The position numbers were made by a program, and so were the translations under genes. A DNA stretch of 64,000 nucleotides, from contig NZ_JAZAPB010000001.1 of assembly GCF_036321025.1 (NCBI RefSeq), positions 868,001 through 932,000 on the forward strand, read 5' to 3'. This DNA comes from Alteraurantiacibacter hainanensis. GTDB lineage: Bacteria > Pseudomonadota > Alphaproteobacteria > Sphingomonadales > Sphingomonadaceae. This document shows, one piece after another, positions 42,284 through 54,225 of the stretch (position 1 is its first letter; every line of letters begins with the position of its first letter). The notes below the pieces were generated by a model. It was not told the origin of the DNA and did not search any database. It saw nothing but the letters and a program-made list of their open reading frames with translations.

Positions 42284-43309
42284 CTAGAGCCATTTCCATT
42301 TCCAGAACAGCATGAGTTGCACCAGCAGGATCGCGCCGCACATGCCCACGACGATCCAGAAGGCATCGGCATCGTTCACCCCGGGCACCCCGCCCACGTT
42401 GATGCCCAGCAAGCCGGTGATGAACCCCAGCGGCAGGAAGATCGCGGCAACGATGGTGAGGAGGTAATTGGTGCGTTCGGAGCGTGCGACGGACCGGGCG
42501 CGGATGTCGTCCTGCAGCACAAGCGCGCTTTCCTTGGAGATATTGATATCCTCTAGGAAACGGCGAAGCCGGTCGATGCTCTCGGCGATCTCGCGACGGT
42601 CTTCCGCCTCGAACCAGTCGGGCGCGGTGCGGGCGATGGTCTCCAGCGCTTCGTGCTGCGGAGCCATGTGGCGCTGGAGGCCCAGGCAATTGCGCCGGAT
42701 CGCCGCGATGCGCTCCAGCATCTCGTCGGTCTCGGCCTCGGTGCCCTCCTCCTCCATCGCGTCGATCGTGTCGTTCATGTCGACGATGGAGGAGTTCATG
42801 CGATTGATCAGCCCTTCCACCAGGTCTGTGATCACCCTGCCCGCATCGCGCGGTCCGCGCCCGGCATCCACCATCGCGCAGACGTCGCGTGGGGATTGCA
42901 GGCGGCGGCGGCGCAGGGTGAACACGCGGTCGCCGTCGCTCCAGACCTGCAGGGCGACCATGTCCTCCGGCTCCGCGCCGGGGTTGAAATTGATCCCGCG
43001 CAGCGTGGCGACCAGCGCGTCGCCCTCGCGAAAGGCACGCGGCCGGGTTTCGTCGCTGATGAGCAGTTCCACCGTGGGCTCGGGGATGCCGAGGCTCTCC
43101 AGCCATTCCTGCACGCCGGGACGGTTGCGACAGACGTGCAGCCACAAGACCTCTCCCGGCCCGCCGGGTGTCCAGGCCTGCGCATCGGCCCAGCTGATCG
43201 GTCGACCGGATCCCTTGCCGTCGAGCACGCGCCCGAACAGCATGGGTCCGTCGAGAATTTCCTTGGGATCTGTTTCGTCGGTGGCCATGTGCATCCGATC
43301 AAAGACCAT
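42284..43309 (-). CDS. zntB: ZntB/CorA family divalent metal transporter
   Basis: A 341-residue CorA-superfamily channel. Large cytosolic domain (1-280) with long helices, then two C-terminal helices. The pore signature GMN is replaced by GIN in LLGINVGGVPG, typical of the ZntB zinc-transport branch. ATG at 43309 is used; the ATG at 43288 (MATDET) is an alternative. Divergent from ispG across 86 bases. Zinc as substrate is family inference. Confidence 0.87.
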   Translation of the reverse strand: MVFDRMHMATDETDPKEILDGPMLFGRVLDGKGSGRPISWADAQAWTPGGPGEVLWLHVCRNRPGVQEWLESLGIPEPTVELLISDETRPRAFREGDALVATLRGINFNPGAEPEDMVALQVWSDGDRVFTLRRRRLQSPRDVCAMVDAGRGPRDAGRVITDLVEGLINRMNSSIVDMNDTIDAMEEEGTEAETDEMLERIAAIRRNCLGLQRHMAPQHEALETIARTAPDWFEAEDRREIAESIDRLRRFLEDINISKESALVLQDDIRARSVARSERTNYLLTIVAAIFLPLGFITGLLGINVGGVPGVNDADAFWIVVGMCGAILLVQLMLFWKWKWL

Positions 43310-43395
43310 TGTGGGCCTGCGGGCAATACGCGCATGACGGCGAGGCGCGAAACCATGCCTTTAACCTGTCACCGCAAGGCCCTATAGTAGTGGCC

Positions 43396-44535
43396 ATGTC
43401 TTCCGTACGCCCATGGCGCGATATAGAGCGCCGCCAGTCCCGCCAGATCATGGTCGGCAACGTCCCCGTCGGCGGCGATGCCCCGATCACCGTGCAGACC
43501 ATGACGAACACGCCGACAGAGGACGTGGGCGCCACCATCGACCAGATTCGCCGGTGCGAGGAGGTGGGGGCCGACATCATCCGCGTGTCCTGCCCCACGG
43601 CGGAATCGACCCGGAACTTCGACCAGATCACGAAAGCGGCGAACATCCCCATCGTCGCCGACATCCATTTCCACTACAAGCGGGCGCTGGAAGCTGCCGA
43701 CAAGGGCGCCGCCTGCCTGCGCATCAATCCGGGCAATATCGGCGACGACAAGCGCGTTGCCGAAGTGGTCCGCGCGGCCAAGGCCAACGGCTGCGCCATC
43801 CGCATCGGCGTGAACGCGGGCAGTCTGGAAAAGGACCTGCTGGAGAAATACGGCGAGCCCTGCCCGGAGGCGCTGATCGAGAGCGCGCTCGACCACATCA
43901 AGTTGCTGCAGGATCACGATTTCCACGAATTCAAGGTGGCGGTGAAGGCGAGCGACGTCTTCCTGGCGGTCGCGGCCTATCACGGACTGGCGGAAACGGT
44001 GGACTGCCCGCTGCACCTCGGCATTACAGAGGCCGGCGGACTGATCGGCGGCACGGTGAAGAGCTCCATCGGTATCGGCAGCCTGCTGTGGGCGGGCATT
44101 GGCGACACCATCCGCGTCTCGCTTTCGGCGGAGCCGGAACAGGAAGTGCGCGTCGGCTTCGAGATGCTGAAGGCGCTGGGCCTGCGTACGCGCGGCGTGC
44201 GCGTCGTTTCCTGCCCCTCCTGCTCGCGCCAGGGTTTCGACGTGATCCGCACCGTGGAGGCGCTGGAGGCCCGGCTGGAGCACATCAAGACGCCGATGAG
44301 CCTTTCCGTGCTCGGCTGCGTGGTGAACGGCCCCGGCGAAGCGCGCGAGACCGACATCGGCATCACCGGCGGCGGCGCTGGCAAGCACATGGTCTATCTT
44401 TCCGGCGTGACCGACCACCACGTGGAAAGCGATGCCATGCTCGATCACATCGTCGAACTGGTGGAAAAGAAGGCCGCCGAGATCGAGGCAGGCACGGCGA
44501 CCGCTTTCGATCCCCACGCCGAGGCGGCGGAATGA
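43396..44535 (+). CDS. ispG: 4-hydroxy-3-methylbut-2-enyl diphosphate synthase
   Basis: A 379-residue GcpE/IspG enzyme of the MEP isoprenoid pathway. TIM-barrel part with VQTMTNTPTEDV, IPIVADIHFHYK and LRINPGNIG. [4Fe-4S] ligands are in SCPSCSRQ near 272-279 and LGCVVNGPGE near 309-318, where the conserved Glu also lies. Start at 43396 has the usual MSSVRPW terminus. Coupled by ATGA to the thioredoxin-like lipoprotein. Confidence 0.97.
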   Translation: MSSVRPWRDIERRQSRQIMVGNVPVGGDAPITVQTMTNTPTEDVGATIDQIRRCEEVGADIIRVSCPTAESTRNFDQITKAANIPIVADIHFHYKRALEAADKGAACLRINPGNIGDDKRVAEVVRAAKANGCAIRIGVNAGSLEKDLLEKYGEPCPEALIESALDHIKLLQDHDFHEFKVAVKASDVFLAVAAYHGLAETVDCPLHLGITEAGGLIGGTVKSSIGIGSLLWAGIGDTIRVSLSAEPEQEVRVGFEMLKALGLRTRGVRVVSCPSCSRQGFDVIRTVEALEARLEHIKTPMSLSVLGCVVNGPGEARETDIGITGGGAGKHMVYLSGVTDHHVESDAMLDHIVELVEKKAAEIEAGTATAFDPHAEAAE

Positions 44536-45056
44536 AGCCGCTGGCGGCGCTGGCTGCCCTCGCCGCCGCTTTCTCCCTTGCCGCATGTGCCACATCAGGC
44601 GAGCCGCGGGCCGAAGGCGCTGCTGCCATCGTGCATCCCGAGGGCGCCATCTTCGATCCGTCCCTCGATGCGCACGAGGCGGTCGATACCGCGCTGGCGC
44701 GCGCGGCGGGAAGCGATCGCCTGGTGCTCCTGGTAATGGGCGCCAACTGGTGCCACGACAGCCGCGCCCTGACGAGCTACCTGATGGAACCGGAACACGC
44801 CGCCCTGCTCGAAGAGCATTACGAAACGGTCTACATCGACGTCGGCCTCCCTCAGACCGGCGACGGCTTCAACCTCGACGTGGCGGAGCGGTTCGGCGTC
44901 ACGCCCGAAGGCACGCCTAGCGTGCTGGCGCTGACGCCTACAGGTGAACTGGTGAACACGCCCGAGGACGCGATTTCCTGGCGCAACTCTGCCAGCCGCT
45001 CTCCGGCTGCCGTTCTTGCGACGCTCGAAGACTGGGTCGCACAAGGAAGCCGGTAG
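44532..45056 (+). CDS. Thioredoxin-fold lipoprotein
   Basis: A 174-residue protein with a lipoprotein signal (lipobox LAAC, Cys19). The body is a thioredoxin-like fold of the thioredoxin_7/DUF255-like kind, with NWCHDSRAL near 74-82. There the usual CxxC is CxxS, so only one active-site Cys remains. No other cysteine is seen in the mature part. A single-Cys site is compatible with binding or isomerase-like chemistry but not with a dithiol cycle. It overlaps ispG by 4 bases; a role in supporting Fe-S IspG is unlikely because the protein is exported. Confidence 0.8.
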   Translation: MKPLAALAALAAAFSLAACATSGEPRAEGAAAIVHPEGAIFDPSLDAHEAVDTALARAAGSDRLVLLVMGANWCHDSRALTSYLMEPEHAALLEEHYETVYIDVGLPQTGDGFNLDVAERFGVTPEGTPSVLALTPTGELVNTPEDAISWRNSASRSPAAVLATLEDWVAQGSR

Positions 45057-45064
45057 TTCGGATC

Positions 45065-45418
45065 GTGCAGGAGATCTGGGCCATCCTGAACTATCCCGGC
45101 GACTTCACTCTGGCCGGAATCTGGATTGCCGCCGTTTTCGGTCTCGCGGCGACGGCCATCGTCTGCGCCTGGTGCGACCGCATGCCCCGGCTCGTCTATC
45201 GCTGCATCTTCCAACCGCTGGAAATCTGTGTCGCACTTGGACCGGCGGGACTCATCGCCGCGCTTGCGTTCAATCACAGGGGCGAAACCGGCGAGGCGGT
45301 AGTGTTCATCTTCGCCGTCCTGACCTTCTTTGCCACCATCCTGGCGATCGAGCGCTGGAGCCGAAGCTTCTTTCACTACGCCGCCGACCTCAGGGCCGGC
45401 AGTAACGCGGACCGCTGA
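45065..45418 (+). CDS. Small membrane protein of unknown function
   Basis: A 117-residue protein starting at GTG, with three predicted transmembrane helices (about 18-37, 51-68, 78-95). A CAWCDRMPRLVYRC segment lies between the first two, giving three cysteines near the membrane face. It sits 8 bases after the thioredoxin-like gene and 4 bases before the HDAC-like gene, so it is likely in the same transcript. I do not recognise the family. Confidence 0.62.
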   Translation: MQEIWAILNYPGDFTLAGIWIAAVFGLAATAIVCAWCDRMPRLVYRCIFQPLEICVALGPAGLIAALAFNHRGETGEAVVFIFAVLTFFATILAIERWSRSFFHYAADLRAGSNADR

Positions 45419-45422
45419 CGCC

Positions 45423-46346
45423 TTGCTCCACGTCGTCCACCACGCAGACTACATGGCCCCGCGGCCCGAACGCGGTTCCTTCAGGTTCGACAAGTACTAC
45501 CTCGTGATGGAGGAACTGCGCGCGAGCGGCGAACCTGTCACCGAGCACGCCCCGGATCCCATGCCGCGCGAATGGCTGGAGGCGGTGCACTGTCCAGACT
45601 ATGTCGAACAGGTGTTCGCCGCCCAGGTCCCGCGCGAGAAGGAGCGGCGGATCGGCTTTCCGGTCACCCCGCACATCGCCAGCCGCGTGCGACATACCAA
45701 CGGCGGCACCTGGCTCGCCGCGCAGCTGGCCATGGAGCATGGCTATGCCGCCAACTCGGCGGCAGGCAGCCACCATGCCCTGCACGATACCGGCGCGGGT
45801 TACTGCGTCTTCAATGATCTTGCCGTCGCGGCCAATCGCCTGATCGCGCAGGGCGATGCCGAGCGGATCCTGATCGTCGATCTGGACGTCCACCAGGGCG
45901 ATGGAACCGCCAGCCTGACGGCGCTGCGCGACGACGTCTTCACCCTGTCGATCCATGCCGAGAAGAATTTCCCGGCGCGCAAGGCACGGTCCAGCCGCGA
46001 TATCGGTCTGCCGGACGGAACCGACGACGATGGCTATATGGCTGTCCTGGAACGCGAAATTCCCGCCCTTATGGCCGACTTCGCACCAGACCTGGTGCTT
46101 TACCAGGCGGGCGTCGACCCGCACGAGAACGACAAGCTGGGAAGGCTTGCCCTGACCGACGACGGCCTTGCCCGGCGCGACCGGTTCGTCGTGGCGCAGG
46201 CACGCAGGCGCGGCCTGCCGATCGCCAGCGCGCTGGGCGGCGGATACGGGCCGGATCAACGCGCCGTCGCCCGGCGTCATGCCGCCTCCATGCTGGCCAT
46301 GGCCGACGAGAACCGCCTTTACCCCTCGGCAATGCTTGCCCGCTAG
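45423..46346 (+). CDS. Histone deacetylase-like amidohydrolase
   Basis: A 307-residue class of HDAC/acetylpolyamine amidohydrolase (AcuC/HdaH-type). Zn-dependent catalytic residues are visible: HHALHDTGAGYCVFND near 119-134, DLDVHQGDGTA near 157-167 and the late D of GVDPHENDKLG near 237. The start is a TTG at 45423 giving the canonical LLHVVHHADY strand. Likely removes acetyl groups from polyamines, small amines or lysines. Confidence 0.9.
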   Translation: MLHVVHHADYMAPRPERGSFRFDKYYLVMEELRASGEPVTEHAPDPMPREWLEAVHCPDYVEQVFAAQVPREKERRIGFPVTPHIASRVRHTNGGTWLAAQLAMEHGYAANSAAGSHHALHDTGAGYCVFNDLAVAANRLIAQGDAERILIVDLDVHQGDGTASLTALRDDVFTLSIHAEKNFPARKARSSRDIGLPDGTDDDGYMAVLEREIPALMADFAPDLVLYQAGVDPHENDKLGRLALTDDGLARRDRFVVAQARRRGLPIASALGGGYGPDQRAVARRHAASMLAMADENRLYPSAMLAR

Positions 46347-46357
46347 AATGGGGCGTG

Positions 46358-46891
46358 ATGGACACGCGTCTTCCCATAGCCTGTGTGCTGATCGTCGGCG
46401 GTGCGATCGGCATTGCCATGCCCATTTCCGAGGCAGGCCGGCAATTCTCGCCGGAGCAGGTGCAAGGGGGCGACGAGGTCGTCACGCTCGCCGCGACGCA
46501 GGAAATCCAGAGCTCCGGCTGGGGCAACGAGTTCTCGCTCAATCGCGAGCCTGACGGACATTTCTATGCCGATGTCCATGTCGACGGCGTGCCCTCGCGC
46601 ATGCTGGTGGATACCGGTGCCAGCGTCATCGCCCTGACCGGAGACGATGCGCAGGCCATGGGGATTTACTGGGATGACAGCGAAGTCGCTCCGGTCGCGC
46701 AGGGGGCGAGCGGCACGGTCTATGGCGTCAACACCCAGCTCTCGCGCGTCCGCCTGGGCGATTTCGAGGCGCGCGACGTCAGGGCCATCATCGTGCCGGA
46801 GGGGCTCAGCATCTCGCTGCTCGGGCAGTCGTTCCTGGAAACCGTGAATTCCGTCCGCATCGCGAACGATCGCATGGTGCTGGAGAACTGA
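46358..46891 (+). CDS. Retropepsin-like aspartic protease (TIGR02281-type)
   Basis: A 177-residue clan AA protease. One N-terminal signal/anchor helix (about 6-22), then a single aspartic protease half with LVDTGAS at 83-89 and the later ISLLGQSFL strand typical of the TIGR02281 family. It would be active as a dimer in the periplasm. ATG at 46358 is used, a GTG lies one codon upstream. Target unknown. Confidence 0.88.
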   Translation: MDTRLPIACVLIVGGAIGIAMPISEAGRQFSPEQVQGGDEVVTLAATQEIQSSGWGNEFSLNREPDGHFYADVHVDGVPSRMLVDTGASVIALTGDDAQAMGIYWDDSEVAPVAQGASGTVYGVNTQLSRVRLGDFEARDVRAIIVPEGLSISLLGQSFLETVNSVRIANDRMVLEN

Positions 46892-46896
46892 CTGCC

Positions 46897-47826
46897 ATGA
46901 ACATGAGCAGCCTTCTCCCCCGGCGCTGGCGCTCGCGCAAGGAAGCCACGCGCCACGCGGAGGCCATCACCGAAATTCTCGAGACGCCGCCAATCGCGCC
47001 GAGGCAGGACGGCGTCGTCCTGTTCTCCATGATCGGAACCGAAGTGCTGCTGCCCTACCTGGTGGCGGTCAAGTCGCTCTGGCACCACCTGCGGCGCGGA
47101 CGCGTCGCCATCCTCGACGATGGAACGCTGACCGCACCCGACCGCGCGATCCTGGCGCATCATTGCGGCGACCCGCAGATCATCCGCATCGGCGATGTGA
47201 GGCTGGGTGACTTCCCTTCGGGCGGAACCTGGGAACGGCTGCTCACGATCCTGGACAATCGCGCAGGCGAGTACTGGATACAGCTGGACAGCGATACCGT
47301 GACCATCGGTGACCTGCCCGAAATCGCGGAGGCCATTGCCCGCAACCGCAGCTTCCTGTTCCTTGGCGACAAGGACGCCGAAATCGGCCCCTTGCCGCTG
47401 CATGAATTTCGCGAGCGGTTCTATCCTGACGGCGCGGCAGACGGGCATGTGCAGGTGCGCATCGAGTCACGTCTCGACAGCATCGATGTGCGCAGGGACT
47501 GGAAATACGTTCGCGGCTGCTCCGGCTTTGCCGGATTCGCCGCGACGGGCAGCGGCCGCCCGCTTGCGGCGGCCTTCCTTGCCGAGATGAAGCGGATGAT
47601 CGGAAACGAGGACGTGACCATCTGGGGCACGGAGCAGGTCACTTCGAATTTTCATCTCGCCAACGAGGCACAGCCGGTCGTGCTGCCCTACGCCCGCTAT
47701 CTCAACTACTGGAACGAGCCCTGGGGAGAGGATGCCCGCTTCGTCCACTTCGTCGGCACGCACCGGCACGACAACGGGGCCTATATCGATGCCAGTCTCC
47801 AGGCCATCGGCCAGCTGAAGAGCTAA
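46897..47826 (+). CDS. Putative glycosyltransferase, family uncertain
   Basis: A 309-residue soluble protein. A Rossmann-like start (VVLFSMIGTEVLLPYLVAVKSL, VAILDDGTL) and a DxD-like metal motif in YWIQLDSDTVTIGDLPEI near residues 128-145 suggest a GT-A glycosyltransferase, loosely like GT8/GT24. The C-terminal half has WGTEQVTSN and FVHFVGTHRHDN, matching the acceptor-side His of such folds. It is 5 bases after the protease gene. I could not place it in a named family. Confidence 0.6.
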   Translation: MNMSSLLPRRWRSRKEATRHAEAITEILETPPIAPRQDGVVLFSMIGTEVLLPYLVAVKSLWHHLRRGRVAILDDGTLTAPDRAILAHHCGDPQIIRIGDVRLGDFPSGGTWERLLTILDNRAGEYWIQLDSDTVTIGDLPEIAEAIARNRSFLFLGDKDAEIGPLPLHEFRERFYPDGAADGHVQVRIESRLDSIDVRRDWKYVRGCSGFAGFAATGSGRPLAAAFLAEMKRMIGNEDVTIWGTEQVTSNFHLANEAQPVVLPYARYLNYWNEPWGEDARFVHFVGTHRHDNGAYIDASLQAIGQLKS

Positions 47827-47880
47827 CGGGCGCAGCTTCGTATGGACAAGGTTCACCTTCGTCCTGCAATATATGCCACC

Positions 47881-48648
47881 ATGAACAGGCGCCAGATTCT
47901 GAAAGGAACGCTTGCCGCCGGCGTAACGCTGGCTGCGGCACCCTCTCGCGTGTTCGCGCAGGCCGCACCGGACCTGCAGGCGCGCAGGCTGCTCGACATT
48001 GCCCGGCGCGAGGTCGAGCGGGCGGGTGCGCAGCTGTGGCGACGCGATCTGGTGGGCATCGCCGATTTCGGCCTGCACTCCAGCGTTCCGCGGTTCCACT
48101 TCGTCGATCTGGAGGCGGGCGCAGTGAACAGCGTGCTCGTCACCCACGGCAGCGGCTCCGATCCCGAGCACGACGGCTGGCTCAACGACTATTCCAACAT
48201 GCACGACAGCTGGGCGACCAGCCGCGGGGCCTACATCACCTGGGAGTGGTACGAGGGGCGTTTCGGCACGTCGGTTCGCCTGGGCGGGCTCGACCGGAGC
48301 AATTCCAACGCCTTTCCGCGCGCCATCGTGATGCACAAGGCCGACTATGCGACGCCCGAACACGTCGCACGCTGGGGTCGCCTCGGCCGCTCCAACGGCT
48401 GCTTTGCCTACGGGCCCGATGTCTTCCCGCAGGCCATGTCGCGCCTCATGGGCGGACGCCTGCTCTATGCAGAGACGCTGGGTATCGGTCCCGATGGACG
48501 CGATGTCGCCCGTCCCTCGCAGCAGCCTGTCGATTTCGAAGCCGCGGTGGCCCGACGCAATGGCGGCGCGGGAGAGCAGGATCCGGGCGAACTGGAACGC
48601 GTCTATACCTCAGCCAATCCCGGCCTCGACCTGACGAGCGGCAACTAG
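47881..48648 (+). CDS. Murein L,D-transpeptidase catalytic domain protein (YkuD_2-like)
   Basis: A 255-residue exported protein. The N-terminus carries a twin-arginine signal (NRRQILKG then a hydrophobic stretch, cleavage after VFAQA). The catalytic region holds VTHGSGSD, MHKAD near 157 and SNGCFAYGP near 173, whose Cys is the nucleophile of YkuD_2-type transpeptidases. The ATG at 47881 is chosen because it gives a clean Tat signal. Convergent with a second L,D-transpeptidase 7 bases away. Confidence 0.83.
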   Translation: MNRRQILKGTLAAGVTLAAAPSRVFAQAAPDLQARRLLDIARREVERAGAQLWRRDLVGIADFGLHSSVPRFHFVDLEAGAVNSVLVTHGSGSDPEHDGWLNDYSNMHDSWATSRGAYITWEWYEGRFGTSVRLGGLDRSNSNAFPRAIVMHKADYATPEHVARWGRLGRSNGCFAYGPDVFPQAMSRLMGGRLLYAETLGIGPDGRDVARPSQQPVDFEAAVARRNGGAGEQDPGELERVYTSANPGLDLTSGN

Positions 48649-48655
48649 CCGCGCA

Positions 48656-50035
48656 TCAGGTGGTCGAGCGCGGGTCGTTCACCACTTCGATCACTTCCTC
48701 GGCGCTGAACGTCTGGCGGTTGCCCACCCGCGCGGCGTCCAGCGAGGCAAGCACCGGCGCGTCGCGGCCGTAGATATCCTCGAACTCGCGCAGCTTGCCG
48801 TCCACATCCACGCCGTAGGTGAAGTAGGTAATGTAGACCGGGATCGTGCGCTCCACCGGAACGCGGGTGTATTCCCCGCTGTCGGAGACGGAAACCGCCT
48901 CGTCACGCGTGGCGCCGCCGCCCAGGATGGCAACGGTCATGGCCAGTTCCAGCGCCCGTTCCACACGGATGCAGCCGTGGCTGCGCGCCCGGTCTTCGCT
49001 GTCGAACAGGCCCCGCGCGGGGGTATCGTGGAGGAAGATCGCATGCGGATTGGGCATGTCGAGCTTCATCTTGCCGAGCGAATTGCCGGGGCCAGGCTGC
49101 TGAATGACGGTGATGAAGCCATCGGCACCGCGAGTGGCGGTGTAGCCGTTGTTTCGCGCCCAGGTGGGGTTGTTCAGGACACGCCGACCAAGCCCTTCGC
49201 CCACGACGATGCTCTGCGGCACCGTCCAGTTGGGGTTGAAGATCACGCCCTCCACCGTTTCCGCAAGTTGCGGCGTCGCCGTGCGACCGGGTGCGCCCAC
49301 GATGGTGCGATAGGTGCGGATGATCTGGTCGTTCACCATCAGCCGCAACTGGTATTCGGGCACGTTGGTGATGAGATACTGGCTGCCCAGATCGCGGGGC
49401 AGCCAGCGCCAGCGATCCATGTTGGCGCGGATGATCCGGCGCTTTGCCGTGTCGCCCGGTGCGGTTTGCGCCAGCGCATCGCGCAGCATGGCATAGTCCT
49501 CATGCCTCGGAGCGAGCATGTCGACGATTCCGGCCAGGTCGCCGCTCTCCAGCGCCTGGGCCATCAGGTCGCCGGTCGGCAGCAGGTCGCCATCGGGATC
49601 GACCACGAACCACTGGCGCCGCGAATCCATCGGCGTGCGTCCGTCGCGCAGGTCCTCCACCAGCCAGGTGAAGGCGCCGCTGGCGCGCACATCGAGCTCG
49701 CGGCTTTCCCCGCGGGCGATTTCCTCGCGCAGCTTGTCGGGGCGATAGTCGGCGGGATCCAGCCCTTCCGAGCCGATCGCTTCGAGCACCGCGACCAGCG
49801 CCCTCGCATTCTCGACGCTCCAGTGCTGGACGGCAGCCTCTCGCGGGTCCTCCTGCACGATTTCGCGCGTTTCGAAGGTGGGCGTGGCGGAAACGGTCAC
49901 CGCATCGTCGTCCTGCAGCGGATCCTGCGCAGAAAGCGTCTGCGCAGCCGCAGGAAAGGCCAGCGCCGCAGCAGCCAGCAAACCAATGCCGCAGGTGCGC
50001 GACGATGCCATACGAATCGTTTCCTTGTTTACCAT
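48656..50035 (-). CDS. L,D-transpeptidase (YcbB/LdtD-like)
   Basis: A 459-residue periplasmic enzyme. Signal peptide about residues 9-31, an N-terminal scaffold region with EGLDPADYRPDKL typical of the YcbB family, then the YkuD domain with HDTPARGLFDSE and SHGCIRVE (nucleophile Cys near 352). It forms 3-3 cross-links in peptidoglycan or attaches proteins. The segment between domains lacks a clear peptidoglycan-binding motif. Start could also be the ATG eight codons downstream. Confidence 0.9.
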   Translation of the reverse strand: MVNKETIRMASSRTCGIGLLAAAALAFPAAAQTLSAQDPLQDDDAVTVSATPTFETREIVQEDPREAAVQHWSVENARALVAVLEAIGSEGLDPADYRPDKLREEIARGESRELDVRASGAFTWLVEDLRDGRTPMDSRRQWFVVDPDGDLLPTGDLMAQALESGDLAGIVDMLAPRHEDYAMLRDALAQTAPGDTAKRRIIRANMDRWRWLPRDLGSQYLITNVPEYQLRLMVNDQIIRTYRTIVGAPGRTATPQLAETVEGVIFNPNWTVPQSIVVGEGLGRRVLNNPTWARNNGYTATRGADGFITVIQQPGPGNSLGKMKLDMPNPHAIFLHDTPARGLFDSEDRARSHGCIRVERALELAMTVAILGGGATRDEAVSVSDSGEYTRVPVERTIPVYITYFTYGVDVDGKLREFEDIYGRDAPVLASLDAARVGNRQTFSAEEVIEVVNDPRSTT

Positions 50036-50165
50036 GTCAGTCCTGTAATTTTGCCGTCAGGCGAGCCGACGATCAAGCAAGCGTGCTTTCGTGAGTCTGA
50101 ATATCGCCAGCCGGCGAACCGCGAATGGAGGTGACGCGCCCTCGTCCCGACTCTAGGACCGTCGC

Positions 50166-51065
50166 ATGGACCGCCAGCATCATCACCTGCTGCCCCTGCT
50201 GGTGGCCTTCGCCGGAGTCGGTTTCCTGGCGCTGATGGATGCCTTGATGAAGGGGGCATCGCTTGCCAGCGGCGTCTATACTGCTTCGCTGCTGCGCTCG
50301 CTTCTTGCCGCCCTTCTGATTGCGCCCGTGTGGCTTACCACGAAAAAGGCCTGGCCAACCAGTGCCGTAATGCGATTGCATGTCGAACGCGGCGTCATTT
50401 CAGCCTTCATGGCGCTCACCTTCTTTTACGCGCTCACCAAGCTGCCGATCGCTGAAGCCATCGCCCTCAGCTTCATTGCGCCGCTCGTGGCCCTCTATTT
50501 CGCGCACCTGCTGCTGGGTGAGCAGATCAGGCGCAGCGCGATCTGGGCGTCGCTATTGGGCATCGTGGGGACGCTCGTCATCGTCAGCGGCAGGCTGGGG
50601 CGGACGCAAATGGAAGACGACGTGCTGCTGGGGCTGGCCTCGCTCTTCGTTTCGGCCCTGCTCTATGCCTACAATTTCGTGGTGATCCGCAAGCAGTCGC
50701 AGCTTGCCGGGCCCGTGGAAGTCGCCACTTTCCATGCCGGTGTCAGCGGTCTCGTCCAGTTGACGGCGGTCCCGTTCCTGTTCGTCATGCCCGGTATGGG
50801 GGCGATGAATTCGATCGTAGCCGCGGCGGGGCTGACAGTCGCTGGATCGATGGCGATCGCATGGGCCTATGCCCGGGCGGAAGCGCAGGTGCTGGTGCCG
50901 ATGGAATATACCGGCTTCCTGTGGGCCGCGCTGTTCGGCTGGCTATTGTTCGAAGAGGCGGTGACCGTGCCCACGCTGATCGGCGCGGTGCTGATCATCG
51001 TGGGATGCTGGCTTGCCGCTCCCCGAGCCAGGCGCGCCGCAAGTACCGAGGCGGCCAACGTCTGA
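50166..51065 (+). CDS. DMT superfamily transporter (EamA domains)
   Basis: A 299-residue protein with ten predicted helices in two EamA repeats (1-145 and 155-290). FYALTKLPIAEAIALSFIAPL near 92-112 and YTGFLWAALFGWLLFEE near 252-268 are typical. Exports or imports small metabolites; substrate not predictable. Confidence 0.9.
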   Translation: MDRQHHHLLPLLVAFAGVGFLALMDALMKGASLASGVYTASLLRSLLAALLIAPVWLTTKKAWPTSAVMRLHVERGVISAFMALTFFYALTKLPIAEAIALSFIAPLVALYFAHLLLGEQIRRSAIWASLLGIVGTLVIVSGRLGRTQMEDDVLLGLASLFVSALLYAYNFVVIRKQSQLAGPVEVATFHAGVSGLVQLTAVPFLFVMPGMGAMNSIVAAAGLTVAGSMAIAWAYARAEAQVLVPMEYTGFLWAALFGWLLFEEAVTVPTLIGAVLIIVGCWLAAPRARRAASTEAANV

Positions 51066-51077
51066 CCGTCCTCCCGG

Positions 51078-51254
51078 TCAGCCGCCCGGCGCCTCCACGG
51101 TCACCAGCTCGTCCTGCGTTTCTTCTTCGAACCAGCCCGACTGCTGCCAGACCAGCCCCAGAGCCGCTCCCAGAAAGGCCGCTACCACGAGGCCGAACAG
51201 CATCAGGCCCACACGCAGCGACGCCGATCTCTTTCGCGGTCTGCCAATGGCCAT
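51078..51254 (-). CDS. Small single-helix membrane protein
   Basis: A 58-residue protein beginning MAIGRPRKRSASLRV, with a basic N-terminus, one transmembrane helix (about 15-37) and an acidic tail (EEETQDELVTVE). A purine-rich ribosome site precedes the ATG at 51254. The longer frame upstream is Cys/Arg-rich and looks spurious. Convergent with the EamA gene, ending 12 bases from it. Function unknown. Confidence 0.6.
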   Translation of the reverse strand: MAIGRPRKRSASLRVGLMLFGLVVAAFLGAALGLVWQQSGWFEEETQDELVTVEAPGG

Positions 51255-51433
51255 CCTTGCTCTCTTCCCGGTTTCGGCACGGCGGAACATCCGCATCCCG
51301 TGCCGCGTTGCACCATCGTATCCATGACCTGCACACTTGACCAAACGAACGCAAACGCGCAGGTCGCCCTCGAACAGGCTCCTCCCTCGCAAGTACGGAG
51401 CCGATCCGCAACACTCTAGAGGACCAATCGCCC

Positions 51434-54109
<2,676 letters not shown>

Positions 54110-54225
54110 CGGGACGCGCTGCAACGAACGGGAGCACCGAATAGGACGACGAGCCGGGGCATGTTTGCGACGACATTGCTCCGGACGTCGTGCCAAGGAC
54201 CTGCCGCCGCCGTTATTACTCCCGG

